Assembly: GCF_030269645.1 (NCBI RefSeq)
Contig: NZ_BSTR01000024.1
Coordinates: 1-64,000, forward strand
Direction of reading: 5' to 3'
Length of the DNA: 64,000 bases
DNA from: Actinokineospora sp. NBRC 105648
Lineage (GTDB): Bacteria; Actinomycetota; Actinomycetes; Mycobacteriales; Pseudonocardiaceae
Shown: in pieces, positions 8,039 through 17,008 of the stretch
Layout of the letters: each line of letters starts with the position of its first letter
Position numbering within the stretch: position 1 is the stretch's first letter
Notes under the pieces: model-generated
What the model saw: only the letters and a program-made list of their open reading frames with translations
Told to the model about the DNA's origin: nothing
Database searches by the model: none
Translations under genes and position numbers: made by a program

Positions 8039-9142
8039 TCAGCAGTGGCCGAGGCGCTGCAGCGTCTCGGCGATGATCTCGCTCGGCTGGTACTGGTCGA
8101 CCAGCGACGGGCCGCGGCGGTTCTGGTAGGTCGAGAGGAAGTCGGTCAGCTTGTCCTGGCGCATCTCGGTGAGCACCACGGTCTCGCCGATGTGCTGCGG
8201 CGACTCGGTCCGCTCGCGGTGGATCGCGCACGGCAGGCCGAGGTAGTAGCACTCCGCGCCCAGGCCGCCGGAGTCGGTGACCACGAACTTCGCCCGGGCC
8301 ACCACCGGCAGGAACCGCAGGTAGCGCAGCTTCGGCTGGATGATGAACCGCTTGTCGTCGAACAGCCCGCCCAGACCCAGCCGCTCGATGCGCTCGCGCT
8401 CGGGGCCACCGGCCATGTACAGGATCGGGATCTTCTCGCTGTGCGCCCGCAGCGCCTCCAGCGCCTCGCGGTACTTGTCCGCGCGCGACACCAGCTCGAA
8501 CCGGTGCAGCGTGGCCAGGCCGTACTCGTCGGGCAGGTTCAGATCGGCGGGCGGCGGCTCGCTGACCGCCATCCGCAGCGCGTCGATCGCGGTGTTCGCG
8601 CCGGTGTCGACGACCGCGCCGCGGGCGTGGCGCAGGTTGTGCGCCTCCCGCTCGCTCGGCGCGAAGTGCAGGTCGACCAGCTTCGCGGCGACCTTGCGGT
8701 TGATCTCCTCGGGCAGCGGGCTGAGCAGGCTGCCGCTGCGGCACCCGGCCTCGACGTGGGCGACCCGGGCGCCGAGGAAGCGCTTGCCGACGAACGCGCC
8801 GCCGGGGGTGGTGAAGGTGTCGCCGTGCACGATGACCAGCGGCGGCTTGCCGTCCTCGGCCAGGATCGCGCGCAGCTCCGCGCGCCTGCTCCAGGCCGTC
8901 CTGGCCACCGTCAGCGCCCAGCCCGGCACCTGCTTGGGCGTCTCGAGCCCGTGCGCCTTGGAGCGCGGCACGAACCACATGTCCGGCTCCGGCAGCCGCA
9001 GGTCGGACAGGACGTCGGCGACCTCGTCGACGTGCTGGGCGGTGAACCAGATCTTCGGCTTGGTGCCCCGGTTGACGAGCGCGTGGTACACCGGGGCGAT
9101 CTTGATCAGCTCAGCCGTGGTGCCGAGAATGAAGGAGATCAC
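8039..9142 (-). CDS. UDP-N-acetylglucosamine 2-epimerase family protein
   Basis: A GT-B fold epimerase of 367 residues related to WecB and WbpI, which invert C2 of a UDP-HexNAc to give the manno sugar. Visible family features are the N-terminal FILGTTAELIKIAPV, VIVHGDTFTTPGGA (cf. VHGDT in WecB), VEAGCRSGS, and TDSGGLGAECYYLGLPC near the C-terminus (cf. SDSGG..EE). Convergent with the aminotransferase-dehydrogenase-acyltransferase operon, so the four enzymes could act as one pathway: oxidise, aminate, acylate, epimerise, as in di-N-acetyl-mannuronic acid synthesis. No UDP-GlcNAc 6-dehydrogenase is seen here, so a uronic product is not shown. Confidence 0.85.
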   Translation of the reverse strand: MISFILGTTAELIKIAPVYHALVNRGTKPKIWFTAQHVDEVADVLSDLRLPEPDMWFVPRSKAHGLETPKQVPGWALTVARTAWSRRAELRAILAEDGKPPLVIVHGDTFTTPGGAFVGKRFLGARVAHVEAGCRSGSLLSPLPEEINRKVAAKLVDLHFAPSEREAHNLRHARGAVVDTGANTAIDALRMAVSEPPPADLNLPDEYGLATLHRFELVSRADKYREALEALRAHSEKIPILYMAGGPERERIERLGLGGLFDDKRFIIQPKLRYLRFLPVVARAKFVVTDSGGLGAECYYLGLPCAIHRERTESPQHIGETVVLTEMRQDKLTDFLSTYQNRRGPSLVDQYQPSEIIAETLQRLGHC

Positions 9143-9228
9143 GGGTCAACCCTTTGGGCTCGACGGTGAAGAGTGGCCAGAATAGGTGAGCACCGCGCGC
9201 CCGCGGCCCCCGGGTATCCTCGCGGCCG

Positions 9229-10245
9229 ATGTCCACCAACGGCCCCGCGCCCACCCTGAGCGTCATCATCCCCGTCTTCAACGAGGAGACCTGGATCGTC
9301 CGCTGCGTCGAGGCGCTGGTCGCCTCGCTGGCCCGTGCCGACTGGTCCGCCCAGGTCGTGGTGGTCGACGACGGCAGCACCGACGGCACCGCCGACGTGC
9401 TGGCCGACCTCGCCCGCAGGCATGGGCTGACCGTGGTGAGCCAGGCCAACCTCGGCCGGTTCGAGGCCCGCAAGGCCGGGCTGGGCAAGGCCACCGGCGA
9501 GCGCGTGCTGCTGCTCGACAGCCGGGTGATCGTCGAGCCGGAAGCCCTGGGCTACCTGCGTGACCAACTCGTGGCGCACCCGGAACGGCTGGTGTGGAAC
9601 GGGCACATCACCGTCGCCTCGGCGGGCAACCCGTACGCCGGGTTCATGGCCGGGCTGGTCAAGATCCCGTGGCGGGCCTACACCGCCGACCCCAGGCTCA
9701 CCTCGTTCGGCGAGGACGAGTTCGACCTCTACCCCAAGGGCACCGGTTTCTTCGTCGCCCCGCACGCCATGCTCGTGGGCGCGATGGCCGAGTTCGACTC
9801 GCTCTACGACGACATCAAGCTCGCCAGCGACGACACCAAGGTGCTGCGCTGGATCGTCGAGCGCGAGCGCATCCACCTCTCGCCCGGTTTCGCCGCCGTC
9901 TACAACGGCCGCGACACCCTGCGGAAGTTCGCCGCGCAGTCGCTCTACCGCGGTACGACCTATGTGGACAGTTACCTCACCTCGGCTGGCCCGGCCCGCA
10001 CGGCGCTCTTCGGCGCGCTCGGGGTGGGTGCGCTTTCCTTGGCAGCGCTGGTGAAGCGGCCCAAGTCGACCATCGCGGCCGGGGTGGTCGGCTGCGCCGC
10101 GGCCGGGGTCGCGGTGCGCCGCTGCGGTGCGACGCCGGGGGAGGCGCGCGCGGTCAGCGCGCTGCTGCCGCTGTTCGCGGGCGGCTTCGGCCTCGGCGTG
10201 CTGCGCGGGCTGCTGATGGCGGCGAAGGCGCGGTTGCGCAAGTGA
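9229..10245 (+). CDS. Family 2 glycosyltransferase
   Basis: A 338-residue GT2 enzyme. The N-terminal GT-A domain has SVIIPVFNEE, VVVDDGSTDGT and LLLDSRV in place of the usual DxD region. Two or three hydrophobic segments near the C-terminus (about residues 255-330) suggest membrane anchoring. It starts 86 bp from the divergent epimerase and overlaps the following flippase-like gene by 4 bp (GTGA), so it belongs to the envelope-glycan operon running to 14.8 kb. Donor and acceptor are unknown; it is a candidate user of the amino sugar made next door. Confidence 0.85.
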   Translation: MSTNGPAPTLSVIIPVFNEETWIVRCVEALVASLARADWSAQVVVVDDGSTDGTADVLADLARRHGLTVVSQANLGRFEARKAGLGKATGERVLLLDSRVIVEPEALGYLRDQLVAHPERLVWNGHITVASAGNPYAGFMAGLVKIPWRAYTADPRLTSFGEDEFDLYPKGTGFFVAPHAMLVGAMAEFDSLYDDIKLASDDTKVLRWIVERERIHLSPGFAAVYNGRDTLRKFAAQSLYRGTTYVDSYLTSAGPARTALFGALGVGALSLAALVKRPKSTIAAGVVGCAAAGVAVRRCGATPGEARAVSALLPLFAGGFGLGVLRGLLMAAKARLRK

Positions 10246-11543
10246 GCACCGAGCCCGAGGTCGCCACCACGGTCACGGGCCGCTCGGTCGGGCGGATCAG
10301 CGGCGCCATCCTGATCGGCTCGGCACTGGGCTTCGCGGTCGTCATCCTCACCGGTCGGGTCTTCAGCCCCGCCGACTACGCGGTCTTCATGACCTTCTGG
10401 GGTCTGCTGTTCGGCCTCGGCAGCGCGCTCTCGCCGCTGGAGCAGGAACTGGCCCGGGTGTCCGCGGTCGCCACCCAGAACCAGGCGAAGATCAGCCGCG
10501 ACGCGGTGACGGCGCTGCTGGTCGGTCTGGGCGCGGTGGCCGTGGTCGGGCTGGTGCCGCTGGTCCCGGCGGTCAGCGACCGGCTGTTCCTCGGCCACTA
10601 CGGGCTCGGCGTGGTCGTGCTCGTCGCCGGGGTGGCCTTCGCGGCGCAGTTCGCCGTGCGCGGCCTGCTGATCGGCAACGACCAGGTCGGCTCGTACGCC
10701 GGGCTGATCGTCGTCGAGGCGGCGGTCCGGCCGCTGCTCATCCTCGCCGCGGTGCTGGCGGCCGTGGCGGATCTGGTGCCGGTGGCCGTGGCGGTGGCCG
10801 TGGGCTCGTTCGCCTGGGTGCTGTTCGTGCCCAAGGTCCGCGCGCACATCGACCCCGCGCTGCCCGGCGACCCGTCCGGCGTGGTCGTGCGCCGGATGCT
10901 GATGCTGCTCTCCAGCGCCGCGCTCACCGCCAGCGTGATCACCGGCTACCCGGCGATGGTCAGCCTGCTGGCCCCCGGCGGCGACCCGAACGCGCTCGGC
11001 GGGCTCTACGCCGCGCTCGGCGTGGCCAGGGTGCCGCTGCTGCTGTTCGCCGCCGTCCAGGCGCTCGCCGTGCCGGTGGTGGTCCGGCTCTCCGCCTCGC
11101 CGGAGGGGTTGCGCAAGCTGCGCAGGCTGCTCGCGGCGGGCACCGTCGGCGCGGTGGCGCTCGGCGCGCTCGGCGCCCTCGTCGGCTACCTCGTCGGCCC
11201 GTGGCTGGTCGACCTGGTCTTCGGCCACAAGTACGTCGTCGCCGACTGGGCGGTCGCGGGCCTGGTGTGGTCCTCGGTGATCGTGGCCATCGTGCAGCTG
11301 CTCGCCGCGGTGCTGGTCGCGCGGGTGCGCCCGGCCCAGGTCCTGGCCATCTGGGCGGTGGTCGCGGTCGCCTCCGCGCTGGTCCTGGCCCTCGGCCCGG
11401 GCGACACGATCGCCCGCGCGGTGCTCGGCCTGGTGACCGGTCCCACCCTCGGCCTGCTGGTCGCGGTGGGCTTCGTGGCCAAATCGGACCCCCGGGACAT
11501 CTCGGTGCAGGTCGCCGGCCCGGCGGCCGAACCCCCGCGCTAA
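10242..11543 (+). CDS. Flippase-like polytopic membrane protein (Rv3630-like)
   Basis: About 12 hydrophobic segments in 433 residues, resembling polysaccharide flippases of the MOP superfamily. GTG at 10242 is chosen because it overlaps the GT2 stop and gives a short hydrophilic N-terminus before the first helix; a longer in-frame extension would lie inside the GT2 gene. In M. tuberculosis the PpgS gene (Rv3631) is preceded by a membrane protein of this size, and the same order occurs here: flippase-like, large membrane protein, PpgS-like, DUF2304. A role in moving a polyprenyl-linked sugar across the membrane is inferred. Confidence 0.75.
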   Translation: MSTEPEVATTVTGRSVGRISGAILIGSALGFAVVILTGRVFSPADYAVFMTFWGLLFGLGSALSPLEQELARVSAVATQNQAKISRDAVTALLVGLGAVAVVGLVPLVPAVSDRLFLGHYGLGVVVLVAGVAFAAQFAVRGLLIGNDQVGSYAGLIVVEAAVRPLLILAAVLAAVADLVPVAVAVAVGSFAWVLFVPKVRAHIDPALPGDPSGVVVRRMLMLLSSAALTASVITGYPAMVSLLAPGGDPNALGGLYAALGVARVPLLLFAAVQALAVPVVVRLSASPEGLRKLRRLLAAGTVGAVALGALGALVGYLVGPWLVDLVFGHKYVVADWAVAGLVWSSVIVAIVQLLAAVLVARVRPAQVLAIWAVVAVASALVLALGPGDTIARAVLGLVTGPTLGLLVAVGFVAKSDPRDISVQVAGPAAEPPR

Positions 11544-11630
11544 GGTGTTCGGGCGCCGGGTACCGCTGAGCTGTCGCACGGGCGCGGAGAAGCCGTGATC
11601 GGCCGTCGACCGACTGTGGGTAGTTACTAG

Positions 11631-13595
11631 ATGAATGTCCTCGTGGTTCTCCTGGCGTTCTGGCTCCCCGGGCTCGTCCTGGGCACCGCCATCCGACTGC
11701 GCGGCTGGACGCTCGCCGCGATCGCCCCGGCCCTGACCTTCGGCGGCGTCTCGCTGGGCGTGGTCTTCTTCGGCAAGCTCGGCATCACCTGGAACCTGCT
11801 CACCGTCGCCGCCTGGTTCGTCGGGCTCTCGGCCCTCGGTGCCCTGGTCGTCTGGCTGGTCGCGCGCCGCTCGCCCGCCGAGCCGGTCGAGGAGTACGAG
11901 ACCGAGCTGAGCCCGCGCAGGCTCACCACCGGCGGCCACCTGGTCATCGGGCTCGGCGTGGCCGCGGGCATCGGCGTCGGCGTGCTGACCTTCCTGCGCG
12001 GCATCGGGAACCTGAACTGGCTCAACCAGGACTGGGACGCCCCGTTCCACGCCAACGCGATCCGCTGGATCGCCGAGCACGGCAACGCCTCGCCGTCCGG
12101 GCTGGGCACCATCGCGAACCTGCCCGCGCAGTCCGACTACTTCTACCCGGACACCTACCACGCGCTGCTCTCGCTGGTCCTCGACCGCGTCGGCATCGAC
12201 ATGCCGCACCTGCTCAACTTCGGCGCCATGGCCGGGGTCATCGCCTGGCCGCTCGGCGTCGCCGCGCTCGGCGTGGCGTGGCGGATGCCCTCGGTCGGCG
12301 TCGCCGCCGCCGCGGCCGTGTCCACCTGGTTCGGCACCTTCCCCTACGACTCGCTCTGGCGCGGTCCGCTGTGGCCCTACGTCGCGGGCATCGCGCTGGT
12401 CCCGGCCGTGCTGGCCGCCGTGCGGCTGCTCTTCGTCGGCCGCGGCGTCGGCGGCCCGATCGCGATCGCGCTGGCCACCGCGGGCCTGGTCGGCCTGCAC
12501 ACCAGCATCGCGTTCGTGCTCGCGGGCTACTTCGCGGTGATCCTGCTGACCGTGCTGATCCGGCTGGAGCCGATCGACTGGGCCCGGTCCTGGAAGCCGC
12601 TGGTCGGCACCGCGGTGCTCGGGATGGTGTTCGTGGTCATCCTGGTGCTGCCGTCGCTGTACAACGCCGCGGGCGTCACCTCGGCGATCTGGCCGTCGGA
12701 GGCCACCCCGGCCGAGGCGTTCGGCCAGTTCGTGCTGTTCTCCCCGTCGAGCGCGTTCCCGCAGTGGTGGCTGGGCATCCCGGCGGCCATCGGCCTGATC
12801 CTGATGTTCCGGCACCGCAGCATGGTGTGGCTGGCGCTGTCCTACCTCGCCTTCGGCGGCCTCTACGCGGTGACCGTGTCGCTGGAGTCCCCGCTCATCC
12901 AGAAGATCACCGGCCCGTTCTACAACGACGCCTGGCGGCTGGCCGCGCTGATGGCGCTCGCGGGCGCGCTGGCCATCGGCGAGTTCGTCTGGACCATCAC
13001 CGAGGCAGCCGTCGCCCAGTGGCACGTCTTCGCCGACCGGTCCAAGACCACCCCGTACATCGCCGTCGGCGCCGCCGCCCTGGTGCTGCTGATCCTCGCC
13101 GGTCTCAGCGGCGCCTACGTCAACCGCAACGCCACCCGCCTGGCCGCCCAGCACCACGACGGCCCCACGGTCAGCACCGGCGAGCGCGAGGCGTACGCCT
13201 GGCTCGGGCAGCACGTCAAACCCGGTGAGCACGTCATGAACGACAACCTCGACGGCTCGGTCTGGATGTACGCCCTGGCCAAGGTCCAGCCGGTCGAGTG
13301 GACCTACTACGGCAACGTGGCGGGCACCGACGCCGCGCTGCTCACCCAGGACCTCAACAAGCTCGACTCCGACGAGGACGTGCGGGCCGCGGTGCGCAGG
13401 CTCGGGGTGCGGTACGCCATCCTGGGCTCCGGCTACGTCCGGCCGGGCAAGAGCCGGGCGGCGGGCCTGATCGAGCTGCCCAGCGTCCCCGGGGTGAAGC
13501 AGGTCTTCGAGAACGCCGACGCGATCATCTTCGAACTGCCCGACGTCTCGGGCGACCCGGTGCCCCGCGGCCAGGCCGCGGTCGGGAACAAGTGA
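11631..13595 (+). CDS. Large polytopic membrane protein (DUF6541-like)
   Basis: A 654-residue protein with roughly 12-14 membrane segments over residues 1-470 and a C-terminal soluble domain. The first extracytoplasmic loop contains LNQDWDAPFHANAIRWI, with acidic residues placed as in GT-C glycosyltransferases. It resembles a family of actinobacterial wall-associated membrane proteins (DUF6541, from memory). No Shine-Dalgarno precedes ATG 11631; the upstream GGTAGTTACTAG could be part of a promoter for a leaderless or short-leader transcript. It lies between a flippase-like gene and the PpgS-like gene, suggesting it transfers a polyprenyl-phosphate-linked sugar outside the membrane. Confidence 0.7.
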   Translation: MNVLVVLLAFWLPGLVLGTAIRLRGWTLAAIAPALTFGGVSLGVVFFGKLGITWNLLTVAAWFVGLSALGALVVWLVARRSPAEPVEEYETELSPRRLTTGGHLVIGLGVAAGIGVGVLTFLRGIGNLNWLNQDWDAPFHANAIRWIAEHGNASPSGLGTIANLPAQSDYFYPDTYHALLSLVLDRVGIDMPHLLNFGAMAGVIAWPLGVAALGVAWRMPSVGVAAAAAVSTWFGTFPYDSLWRGPLWPYVAGIALVPAVLAAVRLLFVGRGVGGPIAIALATAGLVGLHTSIAFVLAGYFAVILLTVLIRLEPIDWARSWKPLVGTAVLGMVFVVILVLPSLYNAAGVTSAIWPSEATPAEAFGQFVLFSPSSAFPQWWLGIPAAIGLILMFRHRSMVWLALSYLAFGGLYAVTVSLESPLIQKITGPFYNDAWRLAALMALAGALAIGEFVWTITEAAVAQWHVFADRSKTTPYIAVGAAALVLLILAGLSGAYVNRNATRLAAQHHDGPTVSTGEREAYAWLGQHVKPGEHVMNDNLDGSVWMYALAKVQPVEWTYYGNVAGTDAALLTQDLNKLDSDEDVRAAVRRLGVRYAILGSGYVRPGKSRAAGLIELPSVPGVKQVFENADAIIFELPDVSGDPVPRGQAAVGNK

Positions 13596-13625
13596 CCCAC
13601 CTGCCGACGAGGATAGGTCTTCCCC

Positions 13626-14363
13626 ATGACTGAGGTTGCCAGCAGGCGAATCCTCATCGTGCTACCCGCCCTGAACGAGGAGAACAACGTCGGCCCGGTC
13701 GTGCGGCACGTCCGCGAGACGCTCCCGGACGCCGGTGTCCTGGTCGTCGACGACGGTTCGTCGGACCAGACCTCGGCCAAGGCCCGCGAGGCGGGCGCCA
13801 CCGTCGCCCGGCTCGCGGTCAACCTCGGCGTCGGCGGCGCGATGCGCACCGGCTTCCGCTACGCGGTGGCCAACGGCTACGACGTGGTGGTCCAGGTCGA
13901 CGCGGACGGTCAGCACGACCCGGAGCACGTGCGCGAGCTGGTCGACAACCTGGTCGACGCCGACCTCGTGATCGGCGCCCGGTTCGCGGGCAAGGGCGAG
14001 TACCGCGCCCGCGGCCCGCGCCGGTGGGCGATGTGGGTGCTGGCCTTCGTGATCTCCCGGCTGGCCCGGACCAAGCTCACCGACGTCACCTCCGGCTTCA
14101 AGGCCGCGGGTCCGCGCGCGGTGAAGATGTTCGCGCAGTACTACCCGGCCGAATACCTCGGCGACACCGTCGAGTCGCTGGTGCTGGCCATCCGCGGCGG
14201 GCTGGTCGTCAAGCAGGTCCCGGTCGAGATGCGGGTGCGCAGCGGCGGTCAGCCGAGCCAGACCCCGATCCGGGCCGCGGTGTACCTTGTCCGTGCCGGT
14301 TTGGCCTTGCTCCTGGCGCTGGTGCGCCGTCGTCCGTCGGTCGAGTCGGCTGACGCTGCCTAG
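13626..14363 (+). CDS. Polyprenyl-phosphate glycosyltransferase (DPM1/PpgS-like GT2)
   Basis: A 245-residue GT2 enzyme of the dolichol-phosphate-mannose synthase type: ILIVLPALNEENNVGPV, LVVDDGSSDQT, VVQVDADGQHDPEH (metal-binding DAD) and the conserved TSGFKA. In M. tuberculosis, PpgS (Rv3631) makes polyprenyl-phosphate-GalNAc for the galactosamine of arabinogalactan and works with the small membrane protein Rv3632; here the next gene, 9 bp away, is of that type. The same function is a reasonable inference, but sugar specificity cannot be read from the sequence. Confidence 0.85.
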   Translation: MTEVASRRILIVLPALNEENNVGPVVRHVRETLPDAGVLVVDDGSSDQTSAKAREAGATVARLAVNLGVGGAMRTGFRYAVANGYDVVVQVDADGQHDPEHVRELVDNLVDADLVIGARFAGKGEYRARGPRRWAMWVLAFVISRLARTKLTDVTSGFKAAGPRAVKMFAQYYPAEYLGDTVESLVLAIRGGLVVKQVPVEMRVRSGGQPSQTPIRAAVYLVRAGLALLLALVRRRPSVESADAA

Positions 14364-14372
14364 GAGGTCGCA

Positions 14373-14810
14373 ATGGCTGGATGGCGTTTGCTCAGCGTCG
14401 TCGTCGCCTGCCTGGTGCTGCTCGTCGTCGTCGAGATGATGCGCCGCCGCAAGCTGCGCGAGAAGTACGCGGGCCTGTGGATCCTGGTCGGCATCGGCGT
14501 GGTCGTGTTCGGGATCTTCCCGAACACCGCGCAGGGGCTGGCCGACATGGTCGGGGTGCAGACCGCGTCCAACTTCGTGTTCTTCCTCGCCGGGACCGTG
14601 CTCGCGATCGTCTGCCTGCACCTGAGCAGTGAGGTCGGCCACCTCGAGGAGGAGACCAGGACCGCGGTCGAGGAGATCGCGCTGCTGCGCACCGAGCTGG
14701 AGCGCGCCCGGGCCGAGCTGGACGCCCGGATCACCGCCGTCGAGGACACCCGGGCACCGGCTGCGACCAGGGTCAACGGCACACACGCCACGACCGCGCA
14801 GCGCACGTGA
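14373..14810 (+). CDS. DUF2304 small membrane protein (PpgS partner, Rv3632-like)
   Basis: A 145-residue protein with an N-terminal membrane helix, then REKYAGLWILVGIGVVVFG, the recognisable DUF2304 segment, a third helix, and a charged coiled-coil tail (about residues 85-130, Glu/Arg-rich). It directly follows the PpgS-like GT2, 9 bp away with an AGGAGG ribosome site. Such partners raise the activity or membrane docking of polyprenyl-phosphate glycosyltransferases. A 207-bp non-coding stretch follows before glfT2. Confidence 0.82.
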   Translation: MAGWRLLSVVVACLVLLVVVEMMRRRKLREKYAGLWILVGIGVVVFGIFPNTAQGLADMVGVQTASNFVFFLAGTVLAIVCLHLSSEVGHLEEETRTAVEEIALLRTELERARAELDARITAVEDTRAPAATRVNGTHATTAQRT

Positions 14811-15017
14811 GCGCGCCGGGTCCGCGGCCGACCCGCCCGGTCTGCGGCCGACCGGGTCGGACTCGGGCGAGCAGGTAGCCTTGGAGTGCCTCGGGCGCCG
14901 TGGAGCGCCCGCACCAGCCCCACGATCGGTCACCCATCGCGCCCGAGACCGCGGGTCCTGTGACCGGTCGACGACTGAGAAGGCCGCCCGGCGGCTCTCT
15001 GGAGGACCGAACCCGTC

Positions 15018-16922
15018 ATGTCCCGTAGTGCGCCCAGTGCTGCTGTCAATGCCGACCCTGTCGTCGTGACCGAGGCGCCCGCACGCCTGGTCGCCCAGCG
15101 CGGTCTCTTCCGCGGGCCGGACCCGGTGTGCCCGGACGGGCTCTACACCACGGTGGTCTCCGGCGCGGCCGACCGCGAGCGCGCCCGGCTGACCGTGCGG
15201 CCCTACTCCGCGGTCAGCACCGACACCTACTTCGGCCGCTTCCCCGCCTCGTACTGGCAGCGCTGGACGGTCGTGGCCGAGGTCACCGTCGAGCTGGTCG
15301 TCACCGGCTCGGCCCGGCTGGCCCTGGTCGCCTCCGACTTCCGCGGCGAGTCCCGGCCGGAGAGCGTGCTCGACGTCGAGGGCGCCGAGGCCGAGACCGT
15401 CACGCTGACCGCCAAGCTGGACAAGTTCCTCGACGGCGGCTTCCTCTGGCTGGACATCACCACCGAGGGCAGCGCGCTGGCGGTCGAGCGGATGAGCTGG
15501 ACGGTCGAGGCCCCGGAGCGGGCCAGGCAGACCTCGGTGGTCATCTGCACCTTCAACCGCGCCGACGACTGCGTGCGCACCCTGGGCGCGCTCGCCGCCG
15601 ACGCCGACGCGCTCGCGGTGATCGACGCGGTCTACGTCGTCGACCAGGGCACCGACCTGGTGCAGTCCCGGCCGCAGTTCGGCGAGGTCGAGCTGGGCCT
15701 GGGCGACAGGCTCAACTACCTGCGCCAGCCCAACCTCGGCGGCGCGGGCGGCTTCGGCCGTGGCATGTACGAGGTCACCAAGTCCGGTGACGCGAACATC
15801 CTGCTGATGGACGACGACGTGCTCTGCGAGCCGGAGATCGCCGTGCGGCTCTCCGCGTTCGCCAACCGCAGCACCCGGCCCACCCTGGTCGGCGGCCAGA
15901 TGCTGCGCCTGCTGCACCCCACCCGGCTGGTCGCGGGCGCCGAGTACGCCGACTTCGAGCAGCTCGTGCCGGGCAAGGTCGTCTACAACGGCCTCGACGA
16001 CGTCGACCTGCTCGAGGAGGAGATCGACGAGGAGGGCGAGTCCACCGGCCGCCCGCCGCGCGGCGACCGGCGCGTCGACGCCGACTACAACGCCTGGTGG
16101 TCCTGCCTCATCCCGAACGAGGTCGTCCGGGAGCTGGGCCTGCCGATCCCGCTGTTCTTCCAGTGGGACGACGTCGAGTACGGCTACCGCGCCCGCGCGC
16201 GCGGCTACGCGACGGTGACGTTGCCCGGCGCGGGCCTGTGGCACGCCGACTTCGACTGGAAGGACGGCGACAAGTGGAACGAGTACTTCGCCGTCCGCAA
16301 CGCGATGATCATCTCCGCGCTGCACTCGCCGTTCCCGCCCAAGCAGATCGCCCGGGTGATCATGTCCCGGGTGGCCCGCGCGCTGCTGGGCATGCAGTAC
16401 GGCTTCGCCGCCACGATCATCAAGGCGGTCGAGGACTTCCTGGAGGGCCCGGCCATCCTGGCCGACGGCGGCCAGCAGGCGGCCGCGGCGATCCGCAAGC
16501 TGCGCGCCGAGTACCCGGACACCATCGCGCACCCGGTCTCCGCGCTGCCCGAGCTCGGCCTGGGCACCGTGCCGCTGGTGGCGGCCCAGCCGGAGCCCAA
16601 GCTGCCCCGCCTGGTGCTGCTCAAGCGGCTGGCCTACCTGACCCTGGGCAAGTCCGCGCACACCGTCGGCGCGGTCCCCGCGGTCGACTCCGCGTGGTGG
16701 CACATCTCCCAGTTCGAGAAGGCCGTGGTCACCGACGCCGCGCAGGACAGCGTCCGGCTGCGGGTCCGGGACAAGGCCATGACGATCGAGCTGGGCAAGC
16801 GGACCGCGGCGCTGGCCAAGCGGCTGCTCACCGAGTCGCCCCGGCTGCAGCAGGAGTACCGGGCCGCCATCCCGGAGCTCACCGGCGAGGACAACTGGGA
16901 ACGGCTGTACGGACTGCGGTAG
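15018..16922 (+). CDS. glfT2: Galactofuranosyltransferase GlfT2
   Basis: Polymerises the galactan of arabinogalactan with alternating beta-1,5 and beta-1,6 galactofuranose from UDP-Galf at the inner membrane face. The 634 residues match the M. tuberculosis enzyme in length and layout: an N-terminal beta-sandwich (1-165), a GT-A core with VVICTFNRADDC, the metal triad LLMDDDV, the catalytic FFQWDDVEYG and LWHADFDWKDGDKWNEYF, and a helical C-terminus. ATG at 15018 has an upstream GGAGG. It is followed by a second gene of the same family 86 bp downstream. The UDP-Galf donor is made by glf at 23.7 kb. Confidence 0.93.
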   Translation: MSRSAPSAAVNADPVVVTEAPARLVAQRGLFRGPDPVCPDGLYTTVVSGAADRERARLTVRPYSAVSTDTYFGRFPASYWQRWTVVAEVTVELVVTGSARLALVASDFRGESRPESVLDVEGAEAETVTLTAKLDKFLDGGFLWLDITTEGSALAVERMSWTVEAPERARQTSVVICTFNRADDCVRTLGALAADADALAVIDAVYVVDQGTDLVQSRPQFGEVELGLGDRLNYLRQPNLGGAGGFGRGMYEVTKSGDANILLMDDDVLCEPEIAVRLSAFANRSTRPTLVGGQMLRLLHPTRLVAGAEYADFEQLVPGKVVYNGLDDVDLLEEEIDEEGESTGRPPRGDRRVDADYNAWWSCLIPNEVVRELGLPIPLFFQWDDVEYGYRARARGYATVTLPGAGLWHADFDWKDGDKWNEYFAVRNAMIISALHSPFPPKQIARVIMSRVARALLGMQYGFAATIIKAVEDFLEGPAILADGGQQAAAAIRKLRAEYPDTIAHPVSALPELGLGTVPLVAAQPEPKLPRLVLLKRLAYLTLGKSAHTVGAVPAVDSAWWHISQFEKAVVTDAAQDSVRLRVRDKAMTIELGKRTAALAKRLLTESPRLQQEYRAAIPELTGEDNWERLYGLR

Positions 16923-17008
16923 ACCGCTCGCGCACGCAGGTTGGACACGCACAGCTCCCGGGGGGACGGTCTCGCCGGGTATCAGTCAGGCTCGCTGGAG
17001 GAGCGGAA

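Noticed and set aside
9972-13232. Very long minus-strand open frame opposite the flippase and DUF6541-like genes
   Set aside because: Arg/Asp/Gly-rich shadow with no domain pattern; the plus-strand genes have proper membrane topology and overlapping stop/start junctions.
14811-15017. Possible riboswitch or small RNA between the DUF2304 gene and glfT2
   Set aside because: There are short GC inverted repeats and a repeated CTGCGGCCGACC phrase, but nothing matching a known riboswitch core.
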